64,000 nt of DNA from Pseudomonas graminis (GCF_001705435.1 NZ_MDEN01000069.1:186001-250000); one strand, 5' to 3'; counted from the stretch's first letter, positions 16,497 through 25,339 are shown. Program-made: numbers and translations. Notes: generated by a model not told the origin, from the letters alone.

Positions 16497-17334
16497 TCTC
16501 GCCAATAAGCCCGCCCTCAGCCTGAGCCGCGTCGCGATTTATGCGGTGCTGATTATTGCCGTATTGCTTTATCTGGTGCCGCTGGTGGTCATGCTCTTGA
16601 CCAGCTTCAAATCGCCGGAGGATATCGGTAGCGGCAACCTGCTCAGCTGGCCGACCGAAGTCACCGCCATCGGCTGGATCAAAGCCTGGGCGACGGTAAA
16701 AGGTTATTTCTGGAACTCGTTCCTGATCACCGTTCCCGCGGTGCTGATTTCCACCACCATTGGTGCGCTGAACGGCTACGTGCTGTCGATGTGGCGTTTC
16801 CGCGGTTCGCAGCTGTTCTTCGGCCTGCTGCTGTTCGGCTGCTTCCTGCCGTTCCAGACCGTCCTGCTGCCTGCGTCTTTCACCCTCGGCAAGATGGGCC
16901 TGGCCAATACCACGACGGGGCTGGTGTTCATTCACGTTGTCTACGGTCTGGCGTTCACCACACTGTTCTTCCGCAATTACTACGTCAGCATCCCAGAAGC
17001 ACTGGTGAAGGCTGCACGTCTTGACGGTGCCGGCTTCTTCACCATCTTCCGTCGGATCATTCTGCCGATGTCGACGCCGATCATCATGGTCTGCCTGATC
17101 TGGCAATTCACTCAGATCTGGAACGACTTCCTGTTCGGTGTGGTGTTCTCCAGTGGTGATTCGCAGCCGATCACGGTCGCGCTGAACAACCTGGTCAATA
17201 CCAGTACGGGCGCCAAGGAATACAACGTTGATATGGCGGCGGCGATGATCGCCGGTCTGCCGACCCTGCTGGTCTACGTGGTCGCAGGCAAGTATTTCGT
17301 GCGCGGGCTGACGGCCGGCGCAGTCAAGGGGTAA
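16489..17334 (+). CDS. gtsC: Glucose ABC transporter permease
   Basis: The second permease, MalG/UgpE type, 281 residues with six predicted membrane helices beginning at about residue 15. The EAA motif is EALVKAARLDGAGFFTIFRR near residues 170-190, contacting the ATPase GtsD. It ends with the basic tail KYFVRGLTAGAVKG characteristic of this subfamily. The ATG lies within the last codons of gtsB (8-base overlap), and gtsD follows after two bases, so gtsBCD should be translated as a unit. Together with GtsB it carries glucose across the inner membrane. Confidence 0.94.
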   Translation: MTSLANKPALSLSRVAIYAVLIIAVLLYLVPLVVMLLTSFKSPEDIGSGNLLSWPTEVTAIGWIKAWATVKGYFWNSFLITVPAVLISTTIGALNGYVLSMWRFRGSQLFFGLLLFGCFLPFQTVLLPASFTLGKMGLANTTTGLVFIHVVYGLAFTTLFFRNYYVSIPEALVKAARLDGAGFFTIFRRIILPMSTPIIMVCLIWQFTQIWNDFLFGVVFSSGDSQPITVALNNLVNTSTGAKEYNVDMAAAMIAGLPTLLVYVVAGKYFVRGLTAGAVKG

Positions 17335-17336
17335 TC

Positions 17337-18500
17337 ATGGCAACGCTTGAACTACGCAATGTAAACAAGACTTACGGGGCCGGTCTGCCGGACACCCTGA
17401 AGAACATCGAACTCTCCATCAAAGAAGGCGAGTTCCTGATTCTGGTCGGCCCTTCGGGCTGCGGTAAGTCGACCCTGATGAACTGCATCGCCGGGCTGGA
17501 AAACATTACCGGCGGCGCGATCATGATCGGTGATCAGGACGTCAGCGGCATGAGCCCGAAGGATCGCGACATCGCGATGGTGTTCCAGTCCTACGCGCTG
17601 TACCCGACCATGAGCGTGCGCGAGAACATCGAATTCGGGCTGAAGATTCGCAAGATGCCTCAGGCTGACATCGATGCGGAAGTGGCGCGGGTTGCCAAGC
17701 TGCTGCAGATCGAACACCTGCTCAACCGCAAGCCGGGGCAACTGTCCGGTGGTCAGCAACAACGCGTGGCCATGGGCCGGGCGCTGGCCCGTCGTCCCAA
17801 AATCTACCTGTTCGATGAGCCGCTCTCCAACCTCGACGCCAAACTGCGCGTCGAGATGCGGACCGAAATGAAGCTGATGCACCAGCGCCTTAAGACCACT
17901 ACGGTTTACGTGACCCACGACCAGATCGAAGCAATGACCCTGGGCGACAAAGTGGCGGTCATGAAGGACGGCATCATTCAGCAGTTCGGCACGCCGAAGC
18001 AGATCTACAACGATCCGGCCAACCTGTTCGTGGCGAGCTTCATCGGCTCGCCGCCAATGAACTTCATCCCGCTGCGCCTGCAGCGCAAGGACGGTCGCCT
18101 CGTCGCACTGCTCGACAGCGGTCAGGCCCGCTGCGAGCTGCCGATGAGCATGAACGACGCCGGTCTCGAGGACCGTGAGGTGATTCTGGGCCTGCGTCCC
18201 GAGCAGATCGTGCTAGCGTCCGGTGATGCTGCAGGTCTTCTGCCGACGATTCGCGCTGAAGTCCAGGTGACCGAGCCCACTGGCCCGGATACGCTGGTAT
18301 TCGTTACCCTCAACGAGAGCAAGGTCTGCTGCCGTCTGGCGCCGGATATTGCACCTGCTGTGGGCGAGACCTTGACGCTGCAGTTCGATCCGGCGAAGGT
18401 TCTGCTGTTCGACGCGAAAACCGGCGAGCGCCTGGGCGTGCTGGCACCGAGTCAGTCGGTGGAGAACATGGGGAATGTCACGCGGCTCAACCGCAACTGA
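17337..18500 (+). CDS. gtsD: Glucose ABC transporter ATP-binding protein
   Basis: A MalK/UgpC-type ATPase of 387 residues. Walker A GPSGCGKST is at 38-46, the Q-loop is in VFQSYALYP, the signature is LSGGQQQRVAMGRAL, Walker B is IYLFDEPLSNLDAKLR and the switch His is in VTHDQ. After about residue 240 come OB-fold TOBE domains, as in MalK, which in relatives bind regulators; whether that holds here is unknown. It energises glucose import through GtsBC. The gene starts two bases after gtsC. A 137-base gap leads to oprB, with a short inverted repeat GTGCAG-N5-CTGCAC at 18508-18524 but no clear terminator. Confidence 0.95.
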   Translation: MATLELRNVNKTYGAGLPDTLKNIELSIKEGEFLILVGPSGCGKSTLMNCIAGLENITGGAIMIGDQDVSGMSPKDRDIAMVFQSYALYPTMSVRENIEFGLKIRKMPQADIDAEVARVAKLLQIEHLLNRKPGQLSGGQQQRVAMGRALARRPKIYLFDEPLSNLDAKLRVEMRTEMKLMHQRLKTTTVYVTHDQIEAMTLGDKVAVMKDGIIQQFGTPKQIYNDPANLFVASFIGSPPMNFIPLRLQRKDGRLVALLDSGQARCELPMSMNDAGLEDREVILGLRPEQIVLASGDAAGLLPTIRAEVQVTEPTGPDTLVFVTLNESKVCCRLAPDIAPAVGETLTLQFDPAKVLLFDAKTGERLGVLAPSQSVENMGNVTRLNRN

Positions 18501-18610
18501 TCCCGACGTGCAGGAGCACTGCACAAACGAGCACCTGTGACGGGTGGATGTCTGCCGTACAAAACCCGTCATGCACACGATGTACGTGGTTACAACGCTG
18601 TTCAAAAGCT

Positions 18611-18624
18611 AATAACAATAAAAC
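18611..18624 (+). promoter_or_regulatory. Crc/Hfq catabolite-activity motif in the oprB leader
   Basis: AATAACAATAAAAC contains overlapping AAnAAnAA matches (AATAACAA and AACAATAA) just upstream of the oprB ribosome site and the ATG at 18638. Hfq-Crc repression of porin and glucose-transport mRNAs is known in Pseudomonas, so the site is plausible. Confidence 0.55.
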
Positions 18625-18637
18625 GAGGATCCAAGGG

Positions 18638-19993
18638 ATGAAAAAGGTACGTAACAAGTCGCTTAACCAGTTTCAGCTGATCGGTGGGTTGTCTGTCCTG
18701 AGCGCGTTGACGGTTTCCGGAACGGCGTTTGCAATGGAGCCCTTCAAAGCCAGCGAGCACATGACCGGTGACTGGGGTGGTCTGCGTCAAGAGCTGTACG
18801 ACAAGGGTTACGACTTCCCGATCGAATACGTGGGCGAAGCCGCCTCCAACCTCAACGGTGGTTATAACGACGACCGGACCGGCCGCTACAGCGACCAGTT
18901 TGCGTTTGGCGTTCAGATGGACCTGCAAAAAATCCTCGGCTGGCACGACGCAGAGTTCAAGCTCGCGATCACCGAGCGTAGTGGCAACAACATCTCCAAC
19001 GACCGTATCGGCGATCCGCGTGCCGGCACGCTCAGTTCCTCCCAGGAAGTCTGGGGCCGTGGCCAGACCTGGCGTCTGACCCAGATGTGGGTCAAGCAGA
19101 AGTACTTCGACGGCAAGCTCGACATCAAGGTCGGCCGTTTCGGCGAAGGCGAAGACTTCAACAGCTTCCCTTGCGACTTCCAGAACCTTTCGTTCTGCGG
19201 CTCGCAGGTCGGTAACTACGTCAACACCTGGTACAACTGGCCTGTCAGCCAGTGGGCTGCACGCGTGAAGTACAACATCACGCCTGAGTTGTTCGCCCAG
19301 ATCGGCGTCTACGAGCAGAACCCTTCGTACCTCGAAACCGGCAACAGCTTCAAACTCAGCGGCAGCGGCTCGAAAGGCACCGTCGTACCGGTTGAAGTGG
19401 TGTGGTCGCCAAACGTCAACTCGCTGCCCGGCGAATACCGTCTGGGCTACTACGTGAGCAACCCGAGCGCTGACGATCTCTACGAGAACGAAAACGGTCA
19501 GCCTCAGGCAATCGCTGGCGGTGACTTCAAGTCCCACAAAGACAAGCACGGCTGGTGGGTCGTGGCTCAGCAACAGCTGACCGCTCACAACGGCGACGCA
19601 TCCCGTGGTCTGAGCATTTTCGCCAACGCGACGGTGCATGACAAAGCCACCAACTTCGTCGACAACTACCAGCAGGTCGGCTTCGTCTACAAAGGCCCGT
19701 TCGATGCACGTCCGAAGGATGACATCGGTATCGGCGTCGCGCGTATCCACGTGAACGATGATGCCCAGGACAACCGTCGTCTGGTCAACGCCGTCAACGG
19801 TATCGAAGACTACGACAACCCAGGCTACCTGCCGATCCAGAAGACCGAATACAACTCGGAAATCTACTACGGCGTGCACGTCACCGACTGGCTGACCGTG
19901 CGTCCCAACCTGCAGTACGTGAAGAGCCCGGGCGGTGTGGACGACGTCCAGAACGCACTGGTTGCCGGCATCAAGATTCAATCGAAGTTCTAA
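18638..19993 (+). CDS. oprB: Carbohydrate-selective porin OprB
   Basis: OprB is the outer-membrane glucose-inducible porin through which sugar reaches GtsA. The ATG at 18638 gives 451 residues with a signal peptide of about 33 (cleavage after GTAFA); an upstream start at 18548 would put a long polar leader before the signal and is rejected. The mature protein begins EPFKASEHMTGDWGG, typical of the OprB family, and ends in the barrel signal VAGIKIQSKF with terminal Phe. Two Cys residues (CDFQNLSFC) near position 190 could form the loop disulfide. It is the last gene of the gts operon, followed by a strong terminator. Confidence 0.95.
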   Translation: MKKVRNKSLNQFQLIGGLSVLSALTVSGTAFAMEPFKASEHMTGDWGGLRQELYDKGYDFPIEYVGEAASNLNGGYNDDRTGRYSDQFAFGVQMDLQKILGWHDAEFKLAITERSGNNISNDRIGDPRAGTLSSSQEVWGRGQTWRLTQMWVKQKYFDGKLDIKVGRFGEGEDFNSFPCDFQNLSFCGSQVGNYVNTWYNWPVSQWAARVKYNITPELFAQIGVYEQNPSYLETGNSFKLSGSGSKGTVVPVEVVWSPNVNSLPGEYRLGYYVSNPSADDLYENENGQPQAIAGGDFKSHKDKHGWWVVAQQQLTAHNGDASRGLSIFANATVHDKATNFVDNYQQVGFVYKGPFDARPKDDIGIGVARIHVNDDAQDNRRLVNAVNGIEDYDNPGYLPIQKTEYNSEIYYGVHVTDWLTVRPNLQYVKSPGGVDDVQNALVAGIKIQSKF

Positions 19994-20049
19994 CTTAAAG
20001 CGGACGCTCCTCCGCGCTCCACAAACGATCAAGGGTCGTGTGTGCTTTA

Positions 20050-20077
20050 CGGGCAGCCTGGCTGCCCGTTTTTTTTC
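20050..20077 (+). terminator. Rho-independent terminator after oprB
   Basis: CGGGCAGC-CTG-GCTGCCCG followed by eight T residues. It closes the gtsABCD-oprB operon. Confidence 0.92.
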
Positions 20078-20161
20078 CGCTATTTATTCCGCAGCAATGG
20101 CTCCGCATTCGGAGCATTTTTTCTCGCGTGACGAGTGACCGCTATCTGGAGCGCTACAACG

Positions 20162-21037
20162 ATGCCCTTCAGGGATCCCGGCTCAACCGAGCATCCTCTC
20201 CAGCGTTTCTTCACCTCGGTGCGACCGCAACCGACCTTTCAGTGGGAACGCTACCAACAGCGTGATGTGCTGGTGATCAATCATGCGCAGTGCCAGGCCG
20301 TGTTCAGCCGGCAGGGCGCTCAGCTGTTGCATTTCGAACCTGCCGGGCAGAGACCCTGGCTGTGGTGCGCCGCGCACTGGCCTCTGGTCGGCGCGATCCG
20401 CGGCGGCGTGCCGGTCAGTTGGCCCTGGGTCGGGCGTCATCCCGGCGAGAGCGGCTGGCCGGCCAATGGCTGGGGTCGGCTGCTTGACTGGAAGCTGGTC
20501 GAAAGCCACGAGCACGAGGCGGGCGTGACATTGCGCTGGCAACTCAAGCTGTGGGACTGGCAGGCGGATCTCTACGCCGAGCTCGGCCAGGCGATGGACC
20601 TGCGCCTTGAAACGCGGCACGACGACAGCGAGCCTTGCCACTTCGGCCATGGCTTGCACGCCTACTGGCGTATCAGCGATGTGGCGGACGTCGCGTTGCG
20701 TGGGCTCGATGGTGCGCACGGCTATGACGAACTCAGCCGCAGCGCCTGCGAGCAGCGGGGCGAGCTGCGGGTACAGGGCAGTTGTCAGCGGGTGTTCGAG
20801 CACGCCGGCATGCTTGAGTTGCAGGACGACGCCTGGCAGCGGCGTTTGAACATCGACACCGGCGACAGCGACAGCACCGTGGTCTGGCACCCGGGCAACC
20901 GACCGTTGCTGGGCGTGGGTGGCGATGAAGCCATGGGTTTTTTGCGGGTCGAGGCGGCGTCAGGTGTGGATGATTGCCTGAGCCTGGCCCCCGGGCAGCA
21001 CGCCAGTTTGAGCCTGCAGGCCAGTCTGGTTCACTGA
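20162..21037 (+). CDS. D-hexose-6-phosphate mutarotase (aldose 1-epimerase family)
   Basis: A 291-residue protein of the YeaD/aldose-epimerase group, which interconverts the alpha and beta anomers of glucose-6-phosphate. It shows QAVFSRQGAQLLHF near residue 45, the WPWVG-HPGESGWPANGW segment with its conserved Arg/His surroundings, the central catalytic His in HFGHGLHAYW near 165, and NRPLLGVGGDEAMGFLRVE with a late acidic residue. The start is the ATG at 20162 (GGAG 10 bases upstream); a GTG at 20135 would add nine residues. It sits between the glucose porin and hexR, so it should feed glucose-6-phosphate dehydrogenase with the right anomer. Confidence 0.87.
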   Translation: MPFRDPGSTEHPLQRFFTSVRPQPTFQWERYQQRDVLVINHAQCQAVFSRQGAQLLHFEPAGQRPWLWCAAHWPLVGAIRGGVPVSWPWVGRHPGESGWPANGWGRLLDWKLVESHEHEAGVTLRWQLKLWDWQADLYAELGQAMDLRLETRHDDSEPCHFGHGLHAYWRISDVADVALRGLDGAHGYDELSRSACEQRGELRVQGSCQRVFEHAGMLELQDDAWQRRLNIDTGDSDSTVVWHPGNRPLLGVGGDEAMGFLRVEAASGVDDCLSLAPGQHASLSLQASLVH

Positions 21038-21077
21038 CCTGTTCCGACGCCTGTCTTGACAGGGTCCCGTCCGTCGA

Positions 21078-21947
21078 TCAGTTCAATTCATCGTCCGCCG
21101 GATAACGGCTCGCGTTCAGGCTTTCCTTGATCTTGCGCAGGTGCGGCTGGAAATCGACGCCCCGACGCAGGGTCATGCCGGTCGCCAGCACATCCAGCAC
21201 TGTCAGTTGGACGATCCGCGAGGTCATCGGCATATAGATGTCGGTGTCTTCCGGCAGCGGAATGTTCAGGCTCAGCGTGCTGGCTTTTGCCAGTGGCGAG
21301 TCGGCAGCGGTCAGTCCCAGCACCGACGCGCCATTTTCACGGGCGATGCGCGCCACTTCCACCAGCTCGCGGGTGCGTCCGGTGTAGGAAATGATCACGA
21401 ACAGCTCGCCGGTGTGGGCCACCGAGGCCAGCATGCGCTGCACCAGCACGTCGGCGTGGGCCGTGACGGCGAGATTGAAACGGAAGAATTTATGCTGCGC
21501 GTCCAGTGCCACCGGCGCCGAAGCCCCGAGGCCGAAGAAGTGAATCTGCCGCGCCTGAATCAACAAGTCCACCGCTTTGCTGATCAGGTTGGGGTCAAGC
21601 ACCTGGCACACGCTGTCGAGGGACGCGATGGCACTGCCGAAAATCTTGCGGGTGTAGGCCTCCGGGTTGTCATCGGCTTCCACCGCGCGGCTGACGTAGG
21701 CGGCGCCGCTGGCCAGGCTCTGGGCCAGTTGCAGTTTCAGCTCTGGATAGCCGCTGACATCGAATGAGCGGCAGAAGCGGTTGACCGTCGGCTCACTGAC
21801 CTTGGCGGCCTGGGCCAGCGCAGCGATGCTGAACCGGGTGGCCTGCTGCGGATTGCTCAGAATCGCCTCGGCGACCTTGCGCTCGGCCTTGTTCAGCTCT
21901 TCCAGACGACTCTGGATCTGCTCCAGAAGATTGCGTACGCGGTCCAT
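21078..21947 (-). CDS. hexR: Transcriptional regulator HexR (RpiR family)
   Basis: HexR represses gap, edd-glk and zwf-pgl-eda and is released by 2-keto-3-deoxy-6-phosphogluconate. The 289-residue protein has an N-terminal RpiR helix-turn-helix domain (about 1-77, with FSIAALAQAAKVSEPTVNRF) and a C-terminal SIS sugar-phosphate domain (about 120-260, with FFGLGASAPVALD and ISYTGRTRELVEVA). An AAGGA site precedes the ATG at 21947. It is divergent from zwf, with 230 bases between them that hold a HexR-like box and another palindrome. All three expected target promoters are in this window. Confidence 0.95.
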   Translation of the reverse strand: MDRVRNLLEQIQSRLEELNKAERKVAEAILSNPQQATRFSIAALAQAAKVSEPTVNRFCRSFDVSGYPELKLQLAQSLASGAAYVSRAVEADDNPEAYTRKIFGSAIASLDSVCQVLDPNLISKAVDLLIQARQIHFFGLGASAPVALDAQHKFFRFNLAVTAHADVLVQRMLASVAHTGELFVIISYTGRTRELVEVARIARENGASVLGLTAADSPLAKASTLSLNIPLPEDTDIYMPMTSRIVQLTVLDVLATGMTLRRGVDFQPHLRKIKESLNASRYPADDELN

Positions 21948-22057
21948 TGTTTGTCCTTCTGATGAAACGTCGACAGGCGGGTGAACAGGCCTTTATTTGA
22001 AGAGTGGGAATTGGGCCTTTAGCCTGTCGCAAAGGTGGCCTATCGTACTGAGGGCCT

Positions 22058-22071
22058 GTGGTGATCACCAC
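22058..22071. promoter_or_regulatory. Perfect 14-base palindrome in the hexR-zwf region
   Basis: GTGGTGATCACCAC is fully self-complementary. Further GTGG half-sites follow at short intervals (22078-22101), running into the HexR-like box. The palindrome does not fit the HexR motif, so a second regulator of zwf or hexR is possible. Confidence 0.5.
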
Positions 22072-22095
22072 TCTAATGTGGTTCTAGTGGGAATG

Positions 22096-22113
22096 TTGTG
22101 GTTATTACTACAT
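22096..22113. promoter_or_regulatory. HexR-like operator of zwf
   Basis: TTGTGGTTATTACTACAT fits the longer gamma-proteobacterial HexR pattern TGTART-N4-AYTACA with one change. It does not fit the stricter TTGT-N7/8-ACAA form. It lies 65 bases before the zwf ATG, between hexR and zwf. Confidence 0.65.
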
Positions 22114-22177
22114 TCGGCCTTGAGTAACGCCTTTAAAAAAGGTATTTGTAGCTTAACTTGATAAAAGAACCAACATT

Positions 22178-23647
22178 ATGCTCTCGATTACGGTTGAACC
22201 GTGCACTTTTGCGTTGTTTGGCGCCTTGGGTGACCTGGCGGTACGCAAACTGTTTCCTGCGTTGTACCAGCTTGATCGAGCTGGACTGCTGCATGCCGAG
22301 ACCCGAATTATTGCGTTGGCCCGTGAGGCGGGAACTCCTGAGGAGCACCTGGCCTACATCGATAAAAGCCTGCGTCGCTTCGTCCCCGAGGCGCAGCTTG
22401 AGACCGAGCACATGGAGCGTTTTCAGGCCCGCCTGAGTTACCTGCACGTGGACTTCCTCAAGGGCGAAGATTACGTCGCGCTCGCCGAAGCCGTGGGCGA
22501 CGCGCCGACCATGATTGCCTACTTCGCGACGCCAGCGTCGGTCTATGGCGCCATCTGCGAAAACCTCGCGCTGGTCGGCCTTACCGATCGCACCCGGGCG
22601 GTGCTGGAAAAACCCATCGGCCACGACCTCGCGTCGTCCCGTCGCGTCAATGACGCCGTTGCCAGGTTCCTGCCTGAAACCCGCATCTACCGGATCGACC
22701 ATTACCTGGGCAAGGACACGGTGCAGAACCTCATTGCCCTGCGTTTTGCCAACAGCCTGTTCGAGACGCAGTGGAACCAGAACCACATCTCCCATGTGGA
22801 AATCACCGTGGCAGAGAAGGTCGGCATCGAAGGGCGTTGGGGCTATTTCGACCAGGCCGGTCAACTGCGCGACATGATCCAGAATCACCTGCTGCAGCTG
22901 CTGTGCCTGATCGCGATGGACCCGCCCAGCGACCTGTCGGCCGACAGCATCCGTGACGAGAAGGTGAAAGTGCTCAAGGCACTGGCGCCGTTCACGCCGG
23001 AGCGTCTGGCCACCCAGGTGGTGCGCGGTCAATACATCGCCGGTTACAGCGACGGCAAGCCGGTGCCGGGTTATCTGGAGGAAGAAAACTCCAACACCCA
23101 GAGTGACACTGAGACGTTCGTCGCCATTCGTGCCGACATCCGTAACTGGCGTTGGTCGGGCGTGCCGTTCTATTTGCGGACCGGCAAACGCATGCCGCAG
23201 AAGCTGTCGCAGATCGTGATCCACTTCAAAGAGCCGCCGCATTACATCTTTGCGCCCGAGCAGCGCTTGCAGATCAGCAACCGCCTGATCATCCGCCTGC
23301 AGCCCGATGAAGGCATCTCGCTGCAAGTGATGACCAAGGATCAGGGCCTGGACAAAGGCATGCAGCTACGCAGCAACCCTTTGCAACTGAGCTTCTCCGA
23401 CGCCTACCGCAGCGCCCGTGTGCCGGACGCCTACGAGCGGTTGTTGCTGGAGGTCATGCGTGGCAATCAGAACCTGTTTGTGCGCAAAGACGAAATCGAA
23501 TACGCCTGGCAATGGTGCGACCAGTTGATCGCTGGCTGGAAAAAGGCGGGCGATGCGCCCAAGCCTTACCCGGCCGGTTCCTGGGGGCCGATGAGCTCCA
23601 TTGCTCTTATTACGCGTGACGGGAGGTCCTGGTATGGCGATATGTGA
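22178..23647 (+). CDS. zwf: Glucose-6-phosphate 1-dehydrogenase
   Basis: Zwf oxidises glucose-6-phosphate to 6-phosphogluconolactone and makes NADPH. The 489-residue protein has the coenzyme motif GALGDLAVRKLFPALY near residue 14 (the second residue of the usual GASGDL motif varies to Leu), the substrate-binding RIDHYLGK near 171-178 and GKRMPQK near 338. It starts at the ATG at 22178. pgl overlaps its end by 14 bases and eda follows closely, giving the classic zwf-pgl-eda operon that completes the Entner-Doudoroff route with edd. The operator at 22096 implies HexR control. Confidence 0.96.
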   Translation: MLSITVEPCTFALFGALGDLAVRKLFPALYQLDRAGLLHAETRIIALAREAGTPEEHLAYIDKSLRRFVPEAQLETEHMERFQARLSYLHVDFLKGEDYVALAEAVGDAPTMIAYFATPASVYGAICENLALVGLTDRTRAVLEKPIGHDLASSRRVNDAVARFLPETRIYRIDHYLGKDTVQNLIALRFANSLFETQWNQNHISHVEITVAEKVGIEGRWGYFDQAGQLRDMIQNHLLQLLCLIAMDPPSDLSADSIRDEKVKVLKALAPFTPERLATQVVRGQYIAGYSDGKPVPGYLEEENSNTQSDTETFVAIRADIRNWRWSGVPFYLRTGKRMPQKLSQIVIHFKEPPHYIFAPEQRLQISNRLIIRLQPDEGISLQVMTKDQGLDKGMQLRSNPLQLSFSDAYRSARVPDAYERLLLEVMRGNQNLFVRKDEIEYAWQWCDQLIAGWKKAGDAPKPYPAGSWGPMSSIALITRDGRSWYGDM

Positions 23648-24353
23648 ACTTGAATTTCCGGCCGGTCTGAAGGCCCACGAATTCGATAACCCTGAAGTGC
23701 TGGCGAACGCGCTGGCCGATCAGGTGGCCGAACGTCTGACGGCGGCAATTTCCAGCAACCTTCACGGCACGGCCACGTTGGTGGTGTCGGGCGGCAAAAG
23801 CCCGGTGGCGTTCTTCAAGGCGCTGGCGCAGAAGCCGCTCGAGTGGTCGAAAGTCTGCGTGAGTCTGGCTGACGAGCGCTGGGTGCCGACCGAGCACGCC
23901 GACAGCAACGAAGGCCTGCTCAAGCGTTTTCTGCTTCAGGGCCCGGCGGCCGAGGCGGGGTTCTTCAGCCTGTACCGTGCGACCACCACAGTGGATGAGG
24001 CCGCAGCTGCAACGGACGAGGCGCTCAAGGCGCTGCCGAAGATCGACGTGCTGATTCTGGGCATGGGTGACGACGGGCATACCGCGTCGCTGTTCCCCGA
24101 CAGCCCGCATCTGAAGGAAGCGCTGGATCTCAACAGCGACCGTCGTTGCCTGCCCATGCTCGCACCGACCGTTCCTCATCAGCGCCTGACCCTGACGCGT
24201 CCGGTGCTGGCGTGCGCAGCGACCACTATCCTGTCCGTCTCCGGTCAGGCCAAACTCGACACATTGCGCGCGGCACTGGCAGGCGATGACCTTGCCGAAA
24301 TGCCGGTACGCGCGTTCCTTAACCCGTCTCTAGAGATCTACTGGTGCCCATAA
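23634..24353 (+). CDS. pgl: 6-phosphogluconolactonase
   Basis: Pgl hydrolyses 6-phosphogluconolactone to 6-phosphogluconate. The 239-residue protein has the family motifs LVVSGGKSPVAFF near residue 45, LADERWVPTEHADSNEGLL near 75-93, and LILGMGDDGHTASLFPDSP near 140-158. The ATG at 23634 overlaps the end of zwf by 14 bases; an in-frame start at 23601 is also possible, but the internal ATG follows a GGGAGG ribosome site. Cytoplasmic. Its last bases lie close to the start of eda, consistent with one operon. Confidence 0.95.
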   Translation: MAICELEFPAGLKAHEFDNPEVLANALADQVAERLTAAISSNLHGTATLVVSGGKSPVAFFKALAQKPLEWSKVCVSLADERWVPTEHADSNEGLLKRFLLQGPAAEAGFFSLYRATTTVDEAAAATDEALKALPKIDVLILGMGDDGHTASLFPDSPHLKEALDLNSDRRCLPMLAPTVPHQRLTLTRPVLACAATTILSVSGQAKLDTLRAALAGDDLAEMPVRAFLNPSLEIYWCP

Positions 24354-24370
24354 GCAAAGGATCAGCCGCC

Positions 24371-25045
24371 ATGGAAAATACCCAAGTGAAACAGCCGTTG
24401 AATAGCATGGCGAGCAAGATTGCCCAGATCGACGCACTCTGCGCGAAAGCAAAGATTCTGCCGGTCATTACCATCGCCCGCGAACAGGATGTCCTGCCGC
24501 TGGCCGATGCCCTGGCCGCAGGAGGCCTGAACGCGCTGGAAATCACCCTGCGCTCGGAGTTCGGCCTCAAAGCCATCCGCATGCTGCGTGATGCGCGGCC
24601 TGAGCTGAGCGTTGGCGCCGGCACCATTCTCGACCGCCACATGCTCAAGGCGGCGGAGGAGGCGGGTTCACAGTTCATCGTCACCCCGGGCAGCACTCAG
24701 GATCTGCTGGAAGCTGCCGCACTGAGCGAATTGCCGCTGCTGCCAGGCATCAGCAGCGCGTCGGAAATCATGATCGGTTACGCGCTGGGTTATCGTCGCT
24801 TCAAGCTGTTTCCGGCGGAAATCAGTGGCGGTGTCGGTGCAATCAAGGCACTGGGCGGTCCATTCCCGGAAGTGCGTTTCTGCCCCACCGGCGGTGTCAG
24901 TGCGGCCAACCTGAAAAACTACATGGCGCTGCCCAACGTGATGTGCGTCGGCGGCACCTGGATGATCGATAACGCGTGGGTGAAGAACGGCGACTGGCAG
25001 CGGATTACCGACGCCACTGCCGAAGCCATCGCGTTGTTCGACTGA
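24371..25045 (+). CDS. eda: KDPG aldolase (2-keto-3-deoxy-6-phosphogluconate aldolase)
   Basis: Eda splits KDPG into pyruvate and glyceraldehyde-3-phosphate, the final Entner-Doudoroff reaction. The 224-residue protein has the catalytic Glu in ALEITLRSE, the Schiff-base Lys in RRFKLFPAEISGG and the phosphate-binding stretch RFCPTGGVSAANLKNY. The ATG at 24371, with an AAAGGA site, is chosen; a GTG at 24344 would overlap pgl by ten bases and add nine residues. It ends the zwf-pgl-eda operon; two hairpins with T runs follow downstream. Confidence 0.95.
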   Translation: MENTQVKQPLNSMASKIAQIDALCAKAKILPVITIAREQDVLPLADALAAGGLNALEITLRSEFGLKAIRMLRDARPELSVGAGTILDRHMLKAAEEAGSQFIVTPGSTQDLLEAAALSELPLLPGISSASEIMIGYALGYRRFKLFPAEISGGVGAIKALGGPFPEVRFCPTGGVSAANLKNYMALPNVMCVGGTWMIDNAWVKNGDWQRITDATAEAIALFD

Positions 25046-25178
25046 GTCTGGATTCGCCGGTCAGGCGCACGCTTGGACAGCCCCCGTTCAACTGGGGGCT
25101 GGTCTACTGCTGAGCATGATCCGTTTATAGCGTCCCGCGGGGCGTTGCTGCAGAAGTCGTTGTTGCATGGCTTTTTTA

Positions 25179-25211
25179 CGGTGTTCCTTGGTCGGGAACG
25201 CCGTTTTTTTT
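25179..25211 (+). terminator. Rho-independent terminator after eda
   Basis: CGGTGTTCC-N7-GGAACGCCG (nine pairs, one G-T) followed by eight T residues, 134 bases after the eda stop. Confidence 0.8.
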
Positions 25212-25306
25212 TGCGTCGTTTACACGCAATACATATGTACCGCACAGGCAGCGGCGGGAGCGCTTATCGTTGCCGCTCCTTTGTAGTTCGTTTCTCGATG
25301 GATTTA

Positions 25307-25339
25307 CGGCGCCTTCGTCATGAAGGCGCCGTCTTTTTT
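25307..25339 (+). terminator. Second terminator between eda and the class V aminotransferase gene
   Basis: CGGCGCCTTC-GTCAT-GAAGGCGCCG then TCTTTTTT. The 344-base region 25046-25389 holds this hairpin and the one at 25179 and no credible gene; an open frame across it (25073-25363) lacks a ribosome site. Confidence 0.8.

Noticed and set aside
18602..20032. Open frame of 476 codons antisense to oprB
   Set aside because: A mirror frame of a highly expressed porin gene; no ribosome site and no family features.
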